A stretch of DNA of 36,361 nt from a virus (IMGVR_UViG_3300023179_000005:1-36361), one strand, 5' to 3'. Positions 14,873-23,584 are shown, counted from the first letter of the stretch. Made by a program: numbers and translations. The notes: a model not told the origin generated them from the letters alone.

Positions 14873-15928
14873 TTAGTCCGGATATTTTATTATTCGCGCC
14901 TGTCTACTTTGTGACCAATAACGTGAGTGACTGCTTCTAGAATATGAACTGTAACGACAATTGCTAAGTGTCTCTCCAGTGTGTGGATACACCATCGAAA
15001 AAGAAATACCGCCACGGGTCGATGCATAGTGCTGATCTAAGATTGTTGCTTGTTCTAGAGATAACCCGTCCCACACAATTTCAAACTGTCTAATGGGTGT
15101 GCTAAGCGTTGTGTTACCTACTGTCAACGTATCATCAAAAGTAACTTGATGGTTACGCCAATCGTTCATTATTTCTTGAAAAGTTACATGTAGTGGCGCA
15201 CTAGAATTGTTGGACGGCTGAGGGAGTGGCACCGGCGAAGTAAACTGCCACAGAGATGAACCCGTTGGCCCAGTTTGTGTGCCTGGCGATATTTGTCCTG
15301 TACCCGCGCCGACATTTGGCCCGTAGATAACTTCCGCCTCAATTCGTTGGTTGTGACAACACATGGACACAACTGCCTCGAGTGGATAGGTGACTACTTT
15401 TTTTGATCTGTAAATTATCTTGTCGTCAATCAAATATGTGATGAAGTCACCAATTTGACGGAAGATAATTTTTTGACCACTGTTCGTCCAGAGGCCATCA
15501 TACCAGACTTGCGGAAAGTTACCTGACCCGTCATACACATATACACCGTTAGCCGGTCTTGGTGGCGAACCTGTCGTCCAGGTTCCACTTGTTATGTATA
15601 CACAATGACGCCAGTTGTAGAAGTTACGCGGTGCTATGGCACCAGGGTTTCCATCAATCAAACCAAAATACGCGCGGCCATTTGGGTTCCTACCGCTGAT
15701 GGTGTAAACCAACTCCCAGGATTGATCAACTAGCTCTTTGAATGCGTTTTTAGTATACGCGACAGAATTACCAATTGACATTGCGTCTGTACCGCAATCA
15801 TCTAGACGAGTGTTAGCGTTTAAAATAGAAAAGCCATCAATAGTTGCATTAATAGAAACAATCCACTGCGGCGGCGCAGCATCACCAGTTGATGGCCCAA
15901 AATATTCGATAAATTTTCTTACTGGCAT
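14873..15928 (-). CDS. Minor tail protein with gpM-like C-terminal domain
   Basis: A 351-residue protein. The N-terminal 230 residues are a beta-rich lectin-like domain (lines such as GQKIIFRQIGDFITYLIDDK), then a Pro/Ser/Thr-rich linker (about 230-255). The last 70 residues (282-351), starting FEIVWDGLSLEQATILDQHY, match a small domain at the end of the neighbouring 599-residue protein and resemble lambda gpM-like tail-tip proteins. The ATG overlaps the previous stop (TAATG). It probably sits in the tail tip ring with an added surface-binding domain. Confidence 0.65.
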   Translation of the reverse strand: MPVRKFIEYFGPSTGDAAPPQWIVSINATIDGFSILNANTRLDDCGTDAMSIGNSVAYTKNAFKELVDQSWELVYTISGRNPNGRAYFGLIDGNPGAIAPRNFYNWRHCVYITSGTWTTGSPPRPANGVYVYDGSGNFPQVWYDGLWTNSGQKIIFRQIGDFITYLIDDKIIYRSKKVVTYPLEAVVSMCCHNQRIEAEVIYGPNVGAGTGQISPGTQTGPTGSSLWQFTSPVPLPQPSNNSSAPLHVTFQEIMNDWRNHQVTFDDTLTVGNTTLSTPIRQFEIVWDGLSLEQATILDQHYASTRGGISFSMVYPHTGETLSNCRYSSYSRSSHSRYWSQSRQARIIKYPD

Positions 15929-17727
15929 TATTGTCGCTTTTCAAGAATAACAGTCATGGAATTATTCCAGGCTCGCAACCTGTTGTTAATAGTAGCCGAT
16001 AAGTAACGAACGTTCTCATAAAGCACACGATCACGGCGATGATAAAAATCAAAGCTGGTTGTCGATCCACGCATTGAGTTATAATGCTTGGTTATTTGGT
16101 TAACTTCTGCTTGTGTTATTCCGTCGTAACTTAGTTCCCAGCGTTTAGCCCCGGTAACATGTACGTTGCTTGTCGTAGTGCCGTCTTCAAATTCAAATAA
16201 CTTTGCGGCATAACTAATTGGTTGATCAACCAAAATAGATATATATGGCCCAGTGTATAAAATGCCGTCTGGATAGGGACTGGTTAATTTAGGGATACCA
16301 AACGTAGTAGTTAAAACTATTCCTGTCGGTGAAACTTCCCAATCACGAGGCCCAACATCAGGCAAGCCAAACGTAAACGTTGGACTAAATGCAGCTAGTT
16401 GTATCACTCGACCACGTGTTACTGCTGGTTCAGAAAACGTTGCTGATAACAGAAATCCTATAGCTTGAATAATTGGAATCTGGGGATATCCAAAATAGAC
16501 TTGGAAGATTGCGGGTATAGTTTGAATTATTGGGATTTGTGGAGTACCAACAATAATTGAAGGTGTAAAGCCAGTGGGGCGGATGATCTGACTTTGGCCA
16601 CTAAGAATCGGCAAGCCAAACGATGTAGTAACTACAAAGCCTGGCGGAGTAACGTTAGGATTGCCCTGGGATAATGTCGGTTGTCCAAAGTATGCATTAA
16701 CTATAAAGCCAATTGGAAGAATTGCTCGAACATAAGTGATTTCTATAAACGGCCTGAGTCCAGTCCAGACTCCTGCTATTGTTGTGAAATATTCTGCAGC
16801 AGCAAATGACGCACTATTGCTTTGGTTTGTTGTGCTTGGCGTTCCACCAGATACATCACGGCTATGCCTAAGAACAAGCCCCGGATAACCGCCACCTTTA
16901 GTTGCAAGGTATGTGCGCCCAGTAGAGTTAAGTGTTAACGTTGTGTAATCAGGCGGTGATACTAAGTTAAAACTTGCAAAAGAGGTTGTGTTAAATACTA
17001 CGCTAGTACTTGAAGTTGTCAGGTTACTGCTTGCCCATACAGCATTAGGGTTGTTTGTAAAATAATTTATTTGATCTGGTACATCAAAGTTATGTACTTG
17101 CAAGTTAAAACCACCCGTATTGATTCGCGAGGTCATAGCAAGATACAAAACAGCTTGTTGCACCAGTATCGCTGTCGGTATACTGGTAAAGTCAAACTTG
17201 ATATACCCACGGCTAACCGTGAAGTCGTTACTGGCAAGCCTGCTTGATTCAGCCGTTAATATTGCATCAGTATTGAGAGCAAATCCGATAGCAACGGATA
17301 ACGTACCATTGGCATTCCTTGCGTCAAAATAATTTGTTGCAGAACTTGTAATAGTGCCATCAAAATCAATAGTGTTACCAAATGCCTGAGCATAATCGGT
17401 CAAAGTATCAAAGCCGTATGAGAGGGCTGGAATATAACGATCTGCAATAAATTCATCCCAGTAATGCAAAAGCCACCACAACGGTTTAAATGCTTCATAA
17501 ATTGTTTGTGCATACTTGGGGAAGGAATAAACAACTGCGACGCACTCAAGGCCGTTTAAACGATAATGAGCGGCATTTGGTGTCAGCTTTTCAATGCAAA
17601 GTTTTGATTTAAGATCTAGTTTCTTGCGAAACCATTGACCGAGTATGGGCGTGTTAGCAAGTCCAACAATAATTGCTTGATGTTTTTCAAACCAGTCTTT
17701 TGTGAACGCTTGCCAATAGCCAACCAT
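15928..17727 (-). CDS. Minor tail protein: DNRLRE-like domain, tandem repeats, gpM-like end
   Basis: A 599-residue protein. Residues 1-115 are an unusual Trp/Tyr-rich helical start. About 130-332 is a beta domain with RGYIKFDFTSIPTAILVQQA, typical of DNRLRE-like adhesive domains of surface proteins. Residues 336-481 are seven tandem repeats of 19-25 residues of the form P-x-G-F-hydrophobic-x4-F-G-x-P. Residues 528-599 (WELSYDGITQAEVNQITKHY onward) are a gpM-like domain shared with the next gene. The ribosome site is weak. It is placed after the tape measure, where lambda has M and L, so it is likely a tail-tip ring subunit with extended decorations. Confidence 0.65.
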   Translation of the reverse strand: MVGYWQAFTKDWFEKHQAIIVGLANTPILGQWFRKKLDLKSKLCIEKLTPNAAHYRLNGLECVAVVYSFPKYAQTIYEAFKPLWWLLHYWDEFIADRYIPALSYGFDTLTDYAQAFGNTIDFDGTITSSATNYFDARNANGTLSVAIGFALNTDAILTAESSRLASNDFTVSRGYIKFDFTSIPTAILVQQAVLYLAMTSRINTGGFNLQVHNFDVPDQINYFTNNPNAVWASSNLTTSSTSVVFNTTSFASFNLVSPPDYTTLTLNSTGRTYLATKGGGYPGLVLRHSRDVSGGTPSTTNQSNSASFAAAEYFTTIAGVWTGLRPFIEITYVRAILPIGFIVNAYFGQPTLSQGNPNVTPPGFVVTTSFGLPILSGQSQIIRPTGFTPSIIVGTPQIPIIQTIPAIFQVYFGYPQIPIIQAIGFLLSATFSEPAVTRGRVIQLAAFSPTFTFGLPDVGPRDWEVSPTGIVLTTTFGIPKLTSPYPDGILYTGPYISILVDQPISYAAKLFEFEDGTTTSNVHVTGAKRWELSYDGITQAEVNQITKHYNSMRGSTTSFDFYHRRDRVLYENVRYLSATINNRLRAWNNSMTVILEKRQ

Positions 17728-17733
17728 AGCATA

Positions 17734-18156
17734 CTAGACTAACCTAAATATTTTGTTTGTTCCGTTGTCAAAACTGACTGTAATGTCTCCACCGTTTGGC
17801 GTAATCGGCAGACCAGTTGTGGCCGTGTCGATTATGCAAATTAAAGGGGAACTTGCGCTTGTTCCAGTGTCTTTGTAGATTACCAGTTGCGTTACGCTGC
17901 CAGAGTTTGTTACCGCTGAAAAAGTAACATCCGCAGCGTCAAAGATACCACCCGTGACGGTCTTTGAGGTTAGCGTCTGCGGTGTACCAAAGACGTTAGT
18001 TCCTAGATCTGAATAATATTGATGTCCGTTAGTCGCTGTGTTTCTAGTATAGCCTGAACCAACCAAAGCAATTTTGATTGTGTCCGTGTCTAAATCAATC
18101 GATGGCGATTGCGACAACAAACTTTGACGCGCTAAACCATATAGCTCACTTGCCAT
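17734..18156 (-). CDS. Tail-associated structural protein
   Basis: A 140-residue protein starting at ATG 18156 with GGAGAG seven bases upstream; a longer frame from 18228 lies inside the tape-measure gene and is rejected. Sequence includes TIKIALVGSGYT, TGGIFDAADVTFSAV and GLPITPNGGDITVSFDNGTN, a pattern seen in a widespread phage virion protein of unknown exact role. It would be a compact beta protein. Position right after the tape measure suggests a tail or tail-tip component. Confidence 0.65.
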   Translation of the reverse strand: MASELYGLARQSLLSQSPSIDLDTDTIKIALVGSGYTRNTATNGHQYYSDLGTNVFGTPQTLTSKTVTGGIFDAADVTFSAVTNSGSVTQLVIYKDTGTSASSPLICIIDTATTGLPITPNGGDITVSFDNGTNKIFRLV

Positions 18157-18157
18157 T

Positions 18158-20386
18158 TTAAAACTCTCCAAGTAAGTCACGCCGAAGCATTGAGCGTGCT
18201 TCGCCGTTACTTTTATAATCCTGAACAAATTTGTTGATTACAACTCCGGGTTCCGTCTCAGCCCTGATAATAATTACAGTTGGCTCTACAGAACGCCTTG
18301 CACCTTGCTCCACGACAGTGGATCCTGATTGCCTGTCTTGCGCCAAGAATGAACCGCCATTGTTAGCATTACCACCGGCACCGATTGCGGATAACCCAAT
18401 CGAAGCAGCAGCGGCCACACCAGCAACTGCCCCATAAAACTTAGCCGCCGCAAAGTGTGAGGCTGCACTTTTGGCATTTCCTAGTGCAGCAGCTGCGAAT
18501 CCTTCCGCCAGGTTGAATAGAGCTTTGACTGCCGCCTGCGAAGCTAGAGCACTAATTATCTGTGCGGCCATTTGCTTGAACGCCTGACCACTTAACTTGC
18601 CAGTCAACAAGAACCCTTGCAACATATTTTGCAACCCATTCGCAACGCTACCAAACACATCAAGCATCATTGTTTGGAAGTTACCCATTTGACCAGATAT
18701 CACGGACAAAGCTTCACTTGCCGAAATCTTTAGTTGATCAAACAGGCTCACACCTTTATCTGCAGCTTCCTGCGCTTGTGAGCCTAACATTGAGAGAGCG
18801 GAAGACGGATCCGCAGCCAATGCTTCCATTCTTTGCCTTTCAGCTTCGATCATCATATTTTGCAAAGCTTGTGATAGTCTCAATCTTTCGTCGAATGTCT
18901 TCTTTGCTTCCTCTCTGATCTTCTCTTCACTCTGCGTTATCCTGTCTTGCCGTTGAATTTCAAACTGTTCTTCCGCTTCGACTCGTCTACTTTGCACGTC
19001 CAGCAATTGTCGGTTTGTTTGAGTAGCTAGTGCTGAGAGTGTACTTAATTCCAACTCAATTACACGTTGCTTAATAACGTCAGCCCCTGCCGTTATTTGA
19101 TCTAATCGAGCTTGTGTTATTTTCTTTTCTATCTGTTGCGCTTGATCAATTAGCTTGCTCTCTTCATCACCTAATGCGGCAATACGTAATCGTTCCTGCT
19201 CGGCCGTAAGGCGTGCAAAGCGTTGTAAGGTGTTATCGGAAAAATCACCGAATAAGGTTGTGCTTGTTGGTCTAGTTGCCGCTGATTTGGCTGCTTGTGT
19301 AGTCGTCTTTTTTGCTGCTTCACGTTGCGCTTGTAGAGCTTTCTTTCTTGCTTCTACGTTTGCGGCTGTTGTGATTGGCTGGTCAACTTGCTCGAGCCTA
19401 GCAATGGCAGCTGCTTGCGCTTGATTTTTCTTGTCTTCTTCTAGCTTTGTGGCGAGAGCTGGATCGAAAGCTTCAACGCTTAAATCACCCAAAGCATTTA
19501 GTGCGTTGATCAACCTTGTGCCAATTGAGAATGCTAGACCCTCAGCCTTAATCGCTAAGATATCTAATTGCTTTCCAAACTTGTCAGCCGCTTCAATTTC
19601 TTGCGTTGTCAACAACACACCAAACTCATCAGCCTTTTTTATCAGGTTGCTAAAATTGCCGTCCATTTCTCCCATAATTTTGAGCAGGGTTGTGGCTTGT
19701 TTTCCAAACAACTCAACAGCCAGAGCAGTCTTTGCGGAACCATTTTCCATATTCGCCAAACGTTCGATGGCTTGACGAAAGGCATCATCAACAGATCCGC
19801 TAATATCTATTCCCAGTGCAGTAAAGGTGTCACGCAATTCATTGTTGCCATCTTTGGCCGCTTCGATCTGCTTCTGGAAAATTACGGTTGATGTTGTCAG
19901 CGTCTCGAAGGATTCGCCGACTAAACCAGCTCCAGCTTTGAGAGCTTGAAGCGTTTCCAATTCTAAATTGCTGACGTCCTTTAGATCGTTTAGACTGCCA
20001 GCATATTCAGCCGTTTTCATCGTAGCGGCCCCAGCCGCTACACCAACCGCAACGAGTCCCCCGGCTACACCAGCCATTGCAGCAGCGTTGCCGCTAAGGT
20101 TTGGTATCATCGAAGCGACGGCATCACCAAACAACCCAAACTGTGAGACGTAGCCTTGCAGTTGTGATCTTGCCGAGTCCCCAAAGCTTTCACGAAATTG
20201 ACGGCCTGAATTGTTGACTTGTGTGCCTAGAGTCTCAAAGCGTTGGCCAAGTCTTCTTAACTGGTCTCCAGTCTCGGCCGCCATTCCTTCCACGACACCG
20301 CGCAACACCTGGAAAGCTTGCACGGCATCGCTAGTGTCGGCATTAACCTTGAATAGCAGTCCAATTTGATCTCTATCTAGTGCCAC
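18158..20386 (-). CDS. Tail tape measure protein
   Basis: A 742-residue, alanine-rich protein. It has long coiled-coil segments (about 320-530, many Gln/Glu/Arg), a hydrophobic region at about 85-120 and a strongly hydrophobic stretch near the C-terminus (Ala-rich, about 600-665), the classic tape-measure profile. Position just downstream of the G/GT frameshift genes confirms it. At about 1.5 angstrom per residue the tail tube would be about 110 nm. Translation starts at GTG 20386 with only a weak AGGCG site, and three imperfect direct repeats of ATTGTAG precede it. It sets tail length and is ejected or reorganised on DNA delivery. Confidence 0.9.
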   Translation of the reverse strand: MALDRDQIGLLFKVNADTSDAVQAFQVLRGVVEGMAAETGDQLRRLGQRFETLGTQVNNSGRQFRESFGDSARSQLQGYVSQFGLFGDAVASMIPNLSGNAAAMAGVAGGLVAVGVAAGAATMKTAEYAGSLNDLKDVSNLELETLQALKAGAGLVGESFETLTTSTVIFQKQIEAAKDGNNELRDTFTALGIDISGSVDDAFRQAIERLANMENGSAKTALAVELFGKQATTLLKIMGEMDGNFSNLIKKADEFGVLLTTQEIEAADKFGKQLDILAIKAEGLAFSIGTRLINALNALGDLSVEAFDPALATKLEEDKKNQAQAAAIARLEQVDQPITTAANVEARKKALQAQREAAKKTTTQAAKSAATRPTSTTLFGDFSDNTLQRFARLTAEQERLRIAALGDEESKLIDQAQQIEKKITQARLDQITAGADVIKQRVIELELSTLSALATQTNRQLLDVQSRRVEAEEQFEIQRQDRITQSEEKIREEAKKTFDERLRLSQALQNMMIEAERQRMEALAADPSSALSMLGSQAQEAADKGVSLFDQLKISASEALSVISGQMGNFQTMMLDVFGSVANGLQNMLQGFLLTGKLSGQAFKQMAAQIISALASQAAVKALFNLAEGFAAAALGNAKSAASHFAAAKFYGAVAGVAAAASIGLSAIGAGGNANNGGSFLAQDRQSGSTVVEQGARRSVEPTVIIIRAETEPGVVINKFVQDYKSNGEARSMLRRDLLGEF

Positions 20387-20423
20387 AATCGCCTACAATC
20401 ACGCTACAATGCGTTTTTATTGG

Positions 20424-20444
20424 CAACCCTATAGTTACCCCTAC
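20424..20444. repeat. 21-base intergenic repeat, copy 2
   Basis: Exact copy of 9001-9021. It starts one base downstream (in leftward sense) of the stop of the GT frame (20446-20448) and lies in the 59-base gap before the tape measure gene. Having the same position relative to a stop codon and a leftward gene block suggests a regulatory or RNA-level element, not chance. Function unknown. Confidence 0.8.
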
Positions 20445-20445
20445 A

Positions 20446-21079
20446 CTAGGATCTTAAGACGATTTGACGGTCATTTGCGCCCCAAATAGCCGCAGCTCGT
20501 TCGTCTTCCCATTGTTGCAATCTAAATGCCGCCGCATTGTCGAAGTCAAAACTAACTGCGGTATCAACCAGGCCGAGCAACTTGCTCGGCCGTGTCCCAA
20601 ACTTGGCCGCCGTCAGTGCTATCGTCAGCAGGTCGCCCCCCTGCTCGTTTCTGACGAAATCGCTGCAGCTTTTCCGGCTGCACCTCCCCGGATGTTGTTT
20701 TCACTGGCACACCCGGAGAGCCAGCTTGCACCCAAGCAGTTAAGAATCGAAAGTCCTCGGCGTCTAACTCCGACAAGGCAAGCACGTCCTGACCATCTCC
20801 AGTAATAGACACTTGCGGTTCAACGCAAGAATAAATAACAGCTTCAGCAAGAAATGATAAACCATCAATAGTTTCATCTGCAGAAAACTGCACACTAGGA
20901 TTGACACCACCTTGCTGTGATTCCAACATAGCCCGCAAAAAAGATTGTGGGATTTTACCGGCAGCAATCCAGAGATCTAGCGGTGGCCGACGCATTGTAA
21001 AAACTGCGCCAGACGGCAGTGTAATCTGTCCAGTCAATTCTACCGCCTGACGCTGTTGCCTGTAGTCGCTTGCTTTCAT
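20446..21079 (-). CDS. Tail assembly chaperone GT (frameshift product)
   Basis: After the G-tract at 20636-20641 a second frame without its own start continues to TAG 20446-20448. It encodes 63 residues with the typical gpT look: TRPSKLLGLVDTAVSFDFDN, then LQQWEDERAAAIW. A shift of -2 (or +1) at the G-tract joins it to the upstream gene to give about 211 residues. In lambda and most siphoviruses the rare GT form binds the tape measure and the major tail protein during tail assembly. The downstream frame has no plausible start, so expression by frameshift is strongly suggested. Confidence 0.8.
20564..21079 (-). CDS. Tail assembly chaperone G
   Basis: A 171-residue protein between the major tail protein and tape measure genes, the standard position for lambda gpG-like chaperones. 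It is acidic in the middle (ALSELDAEDFRFLTAWVQAG) and ends with a basic region encoded around the slippery site. The ATG follows the major tail protein stop by two bases. It would coat the tape measure before the tube polymerises and is absent from mature virions. Residues after the G-tract (about 148) are read only when no frameshift happens. Confidence 0.8.
   Translation of the reverse strand: MKASDYRQQRQAVELTGQITLPSGAVFTMRRPPLDLWIAAGKIPQSFLRAMLESQQGGVNPSVQFSADETIDGLSFLAEAVIYSCVEPQVSITGDGQDVLALSELDAEDFRFLTAWVQAGSPGVPVKTTSGEVQPEKLQRFRQKRAGGRPADDSTDGGQVWDTAEQVARPG
20633..20641 (-). promoter_or_regulatory. Programmed frameshift site GGGGGGCGA
   Basis: On the coding strand the zero frame reads GCA GGG GGG CGA. 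The GT frame is entered by -2 (or +1); a -1 shift meets TGA after five codons. GGGGGGCGA is, from memory, the string reported for the -2 frameshift in the tail genes of phage Mu, so -2 is the more likely mechanism. Confidence 0.7.
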
Positions 21080-21081
21080 TG

Positions 21082-21699
21082 TTAGTTTGCCGCGCCTTGA
21101 TGCCAGAAGTTTCCAATCTGATCACCGGCCGTACGCGTAGTAATAGCTAGCCCATTGAACTCAAATGGCGCTCTGCTCTGATCTTTGCGAGTAACCGTGA
21201 AATTGAAGCCCGCCCTGTTAAAGGTCTTGTAGAGCTGGACTACCCACCACTGGTTAGTTCCCAAAATATCCTGTCCAATCAGAGCAACGCTATAAGTGCT
21301 GATTGTGGACAGGCCGCCCATAGTAAGCTGCTCGTATCCGGTAGACGTGTTAGTGTCAACACTTCTCGTGCCACCGACAGTCATTTTCTCCAGCAGTGAC
21401 CAATTGAAGACCTGCAAAAATTCGCCCTTTACCGTTGCACGCTCGCTTATAATTCGTGACAAGTGGGGCGCTGTAAGTTCATCCGAAGTAAAATCTTGAA
21501 TTTCTGGAACATATTCAAATGTAGTACCGCCAACGGTCATACCTAAATGGATTGTGTTTGGGTTGGCTGTATCGTCAGGCGTTCCGTCAGTATGCAGTGT
21601 GAGCCGTGAGCTTGCTGCTGGAACGGCAACGTTAACCCATACGTCAGCCGGGCCTAAAATGATTTCATTTGCATCGTAATTTTTTGCCGTTCCGGCCAT
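21082..21699 (-). CDS. Major tail protein (tube)
   Basis: A 205-residue beta-rich protein in the standard position before the G/GT chaperones. It contains a tail-tube-like pattern: an N-terminal strand with LGPADVWVNVAVPAA, then TVGGTTFEYVPEIQDFTSDE (the usual beta-hairpin with a target-value comparison region) and C-terminal LYKTFNRAGFNFTVTRKDQS. GGAGA sits six bases before the ATG. Hexameric rings of this protein form the tail tube. No Ig-like C-terminal extension is present. Confidence 0.85.
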   Translation of the reverse strand: MAGTAKNYDANEIILGPADVWVNVAVPAASSRLTLHTDGTPDDTANPNTIHLGMTVGGTTFEYVPEIQDFTSDELTAPHLSRIISERATVKGEFLQVFNWSLLEKMTVGGTRSVDTNTSTGYEQLTMGGLSTISTYSVALIGQDILGTNQWWVVQLYKTFNRAGFNFTVTRKDQSRAPFEFNGLAITTRTAGDQIGNFWHQGAAN

Positions 21700-21700
21700 G

Positions 21701-21904
21701 TTACTTCTCCTTCTTTGCTACTTGCTTTATCAAGTCTTTGTACGGTGTCGGGTCTAAAGATGGACGATAATCTTTTGTCTCCGCTTTTGGATCGAAATAA
21801 CCAAGTGTTAGGGCGATATAACAATAACGCTCCTCACCTAATGCTTCATGTGTCCAGGGTAGTGGAGGCAAGTTAATTGTTTCTGCGATTTTTCGATAAT
21901 CCAT
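21701..21904 (-). CDS. Small hypothetical protein of the head-tail block
   Basis: A 67-residue protein with GGAGAG six bases before the ATG. It contains Pro/Tyr-rich segments (LPPLPWTHEALGEERYCYIA) and a basic C-terminus. It stands between the putative tail terminator and the major tail protein, a place where small proteins of unknown role are common. No family recognised. Confidence 0.65.
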   Translation of the reverse strand: MDYRKIAETINLPPLPWTHEALGEERYCYIALTLGYFDPKAETKDYRPSLDPTPYKDLIKQVAKKEK

Positions 21905-21905
21905 G

Positions 21906-22400
21906 TTATCTCTCCAATAGTTGCACGTTGAGGATTATACGCGAATCGGTACGGTATATTGTATCGTTCTGCCTTAATATCCCGAATTGATGCTCAGTTA
22001 CTTCCCATACTGGTTCCGTTACGGTGTTACTTGTAGCACCAATTAGGTCACTGATTGCCATTGTTCTCAATACTCTATCGACTGCTAGAGTGTACTTTAA
22101 AATTGATCGTTGCAACGTATATGCGTCTATACCATCGATTGCGATGTCAATATAAATTTCAATATTGCTTTTGATATAGGCATCATCATCACTTTGCTCT
22201 AACTGTTGACCAGCAGAAGAAACAAACAAAGCAGGAAAGTTAAGCGTTATGGGCGTTGGTGTCCGATATTCTACAAAGTTGTTTAAACTTGCATCAATCT
22301 CAGCAAGTGAGGTAACGGTTGAAGCTTCTAAATAAACTTGAATATTATTTAGAATCCGCAAGCCAAACTCAGCCGAATATTTAGAAGTAATATATGCCAC
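21906..22400 (-). CDS. Putative tail terminator / minor tail protein
   Basis: A 164-residue protein starting at GTG 22400 with AAGGG eight bases upstream. It follows the Mu gpG-like protein, the normal slot of the tail terminator in HK97/lambda-like phages, has the right length, and shows a mixed alpha/beta pattern with repeated Ile/Asp strands (NIEIYIDIAIDGIDAYTLQR). The tail terminator would cap the tube and join it to the head. Assignment is mainly positional. Confidence 0.6.
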   Translation of the reverse strand: MAYITSKYSAEFGLRILNNIQVYLEASTVTSLAEIDASLNNFVEYRTPTPITLNFPALFVSSAGQQLEQSDDDAYIKSNIEIYIDIAIDGIDAYTLQRSILKYTLAVDRVLRTMAISDLIGATSNTVTEPVWEVTEHQFGILRQNDTIYRTDSRIILNVQLLER

Positions 22401-22415
22401 TATTTGAACCCTTAG

Positions 22416-22916
22416 TTATCGTCTACCCGTTTGGAGATTGAAGCCCGCATCTCTAGCACCACGTTGTATAAAACGATATAACCTAGAAACAATCCTATCG
22501 ACGTCTTTTGCCGTAGGTTGAATTATTGGCCGAGCAGCCATTCTTTTTGTACCTCGCTGGTGATAACGTGCATAGTAAACAGCAGAACCCATTGTTACGC
22601 TTAGCGGAGTCTCTTCATAAATTTGATCAACGCCTTTTCTGCCAGCTACAGAAAAAGAACGACGTAAACGCTCAGTCAGAACTAAGATTGGTTTGCCTGG
22701 ATATTTTTTTTCTTTCCAGGCTTTGTAGCGTGGTGATAACGGTGTCCAAGTTGTACCACCTCGAGATCCTTGTGCATCAAACTCTTCTAAGGTAGCCCGT
22801 AGAAAGTACATGTGAATTTCTGGCCACACTTCTCTAAAGTCTCGAACAAGACTTGATAGATTTTTGAAACCTCGACTGGCTCTCTCTGTACCATCCACGC
22901 GGATCGAAAAATTCAC
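22416..22916 (-). CDS. Phage virion morphogenesis protein (Mu gpG-like tail completion)
   Basis: A 166-residue protein with the family signature TWTPLSPRYKAWKEKKYPGK followed by ILVLTERLRRSF, as in the phage virion morphogenesis (Mu gpG) group; a later YYARYHQRGTKRMAARP is equally typical. In Mu gpG is a tail completion protein. The start is GTG 22916 overlapping the upstream stop (GTGA), with GAGGA at good spacing. It would act at the head-tail interface. Confidence 0.8.
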   Translation of the reverse strand: MNFSIRVDGTERASRGFKNLSSLVRDFREVWPEIHMYFLRATLEEFDAQGSRGGTTWTPLSPRYKAWKEKKYPGKPILVLTERLRRSFSVAGRKGVDQIYEETPLSVTMGSAVYYARYHQRGTKRMAARPIIQPTAKDVDRIVSRLYRFIQRGARDAGFNLQTGRR

Positions 22917-23584
22917 GCGAACATTCCTCTTCCGTTGCGATAACTATCGGCTACCATTTGTGCCCTTGGCGGCAACGGTTGATTGATTACGGCTATGCCA
23001 TCAATCGCAACTGCACGCGCAAAAGCTTGATCTTTGCTACGCCATAGGTTTGCAATAGTTTCAAGCACAGCCTCTTGAACCTCTTCAGGTGTTTTGTCGT
23101 AGCCCCACTTGGCTGTGACTCCTACTCGAATGCCAGCAGGCCAACCAACATAGTCAACTTGATTAGAGAACTCTGCAAAGAAAAAGTCTCGCCGTTCGTT
23201 CAAGGCCTCAAACGTGCTGTAATTTTCACCGTATCGGCGCGACAAGAAAAATTCACCTGGCGTATTCTGTTGAGCATTCTTGTATGGATTCACCTCAATC
23301 CAATTTAGAACGGCAAAGCCTGTCGGCATTGTCACGATTGGCGTTGGCGTAGAAAGGTATGGATCAACTTTTAGATAGTCCGTACCCGTGCCCCAGTAAT
23401 AACGTAAACTGGCCGTCTGTCCACTTGAGCCTTGTGCAAAGTAACCGTCTGGTAGAGAGCACGCCGCATCAAAAATCCTTGCAGCTCGAGGAATCATACG
23501 GATAAGCAAGTCTTCATCGCTATCCTGAGACTGATAAACGTATGCTCTAACTTGCTCGAGGCTAACATAATCACTTGCGGCCAC
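22913..23584 (-). CDS. Head-tail connector protein (HK97 gp6-like)
   Basis: A 223-residue protein. The N-terminal helical part (SLEQVRAYVYQSQDSDEDLL) and the C-terminal TPEEVQEAVLETIANLWRSK are typical of gp6/gp15-type connector subunits, which form a ring below the portal; a beta insertion between them is longer than usual. GTG 23584 start with AGAGG upstream. Position between capsid genes and tail completion genes supports it. Confidence 0.75.
   Translation of the reverse strand: MAASDYVSLEQVRAYVYQSQDSDEDLLIRMIPRAARIFDAACSLPDGYFAQGSSGQTASLRYYWGTGTDYLKVDPYLSTPTPIVTMPTGFAVLNWIEVNPYKNAQQNTPGEFFLSRRYGENYSTFEALNERRDFFFAEFSNQVDYVGWPAGIRVGVTAKWGYDKTPEEVQEAVLETIANLWRSKDQAFARAVAIDGIAVINQPLPPRAQMVADSYRNGRGMFA

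Noticed and set aside
18157-18228. Extended start at 18228 for the protein after the tape measure
   Set aside because: It would lie within the tape-measure gene without a ribosome site, while ATG 18156 has GGAGAG at seven bases.
20424-20450. Resemblance of TAACTATAGGG (minus strand) to the T7 RNA polymerase promoter end
   Set aside because: Only the ACTATAGGG tail matches, the upstream recognition part differs, and no single-subunit RNA polymerase gene is present.
20464-20805. Plus-strand frame of 113 codons across the G/GT region
   Set aside because: Opposite to the well-supported chaperone and frameshift frames; no promoter or ribosome site.
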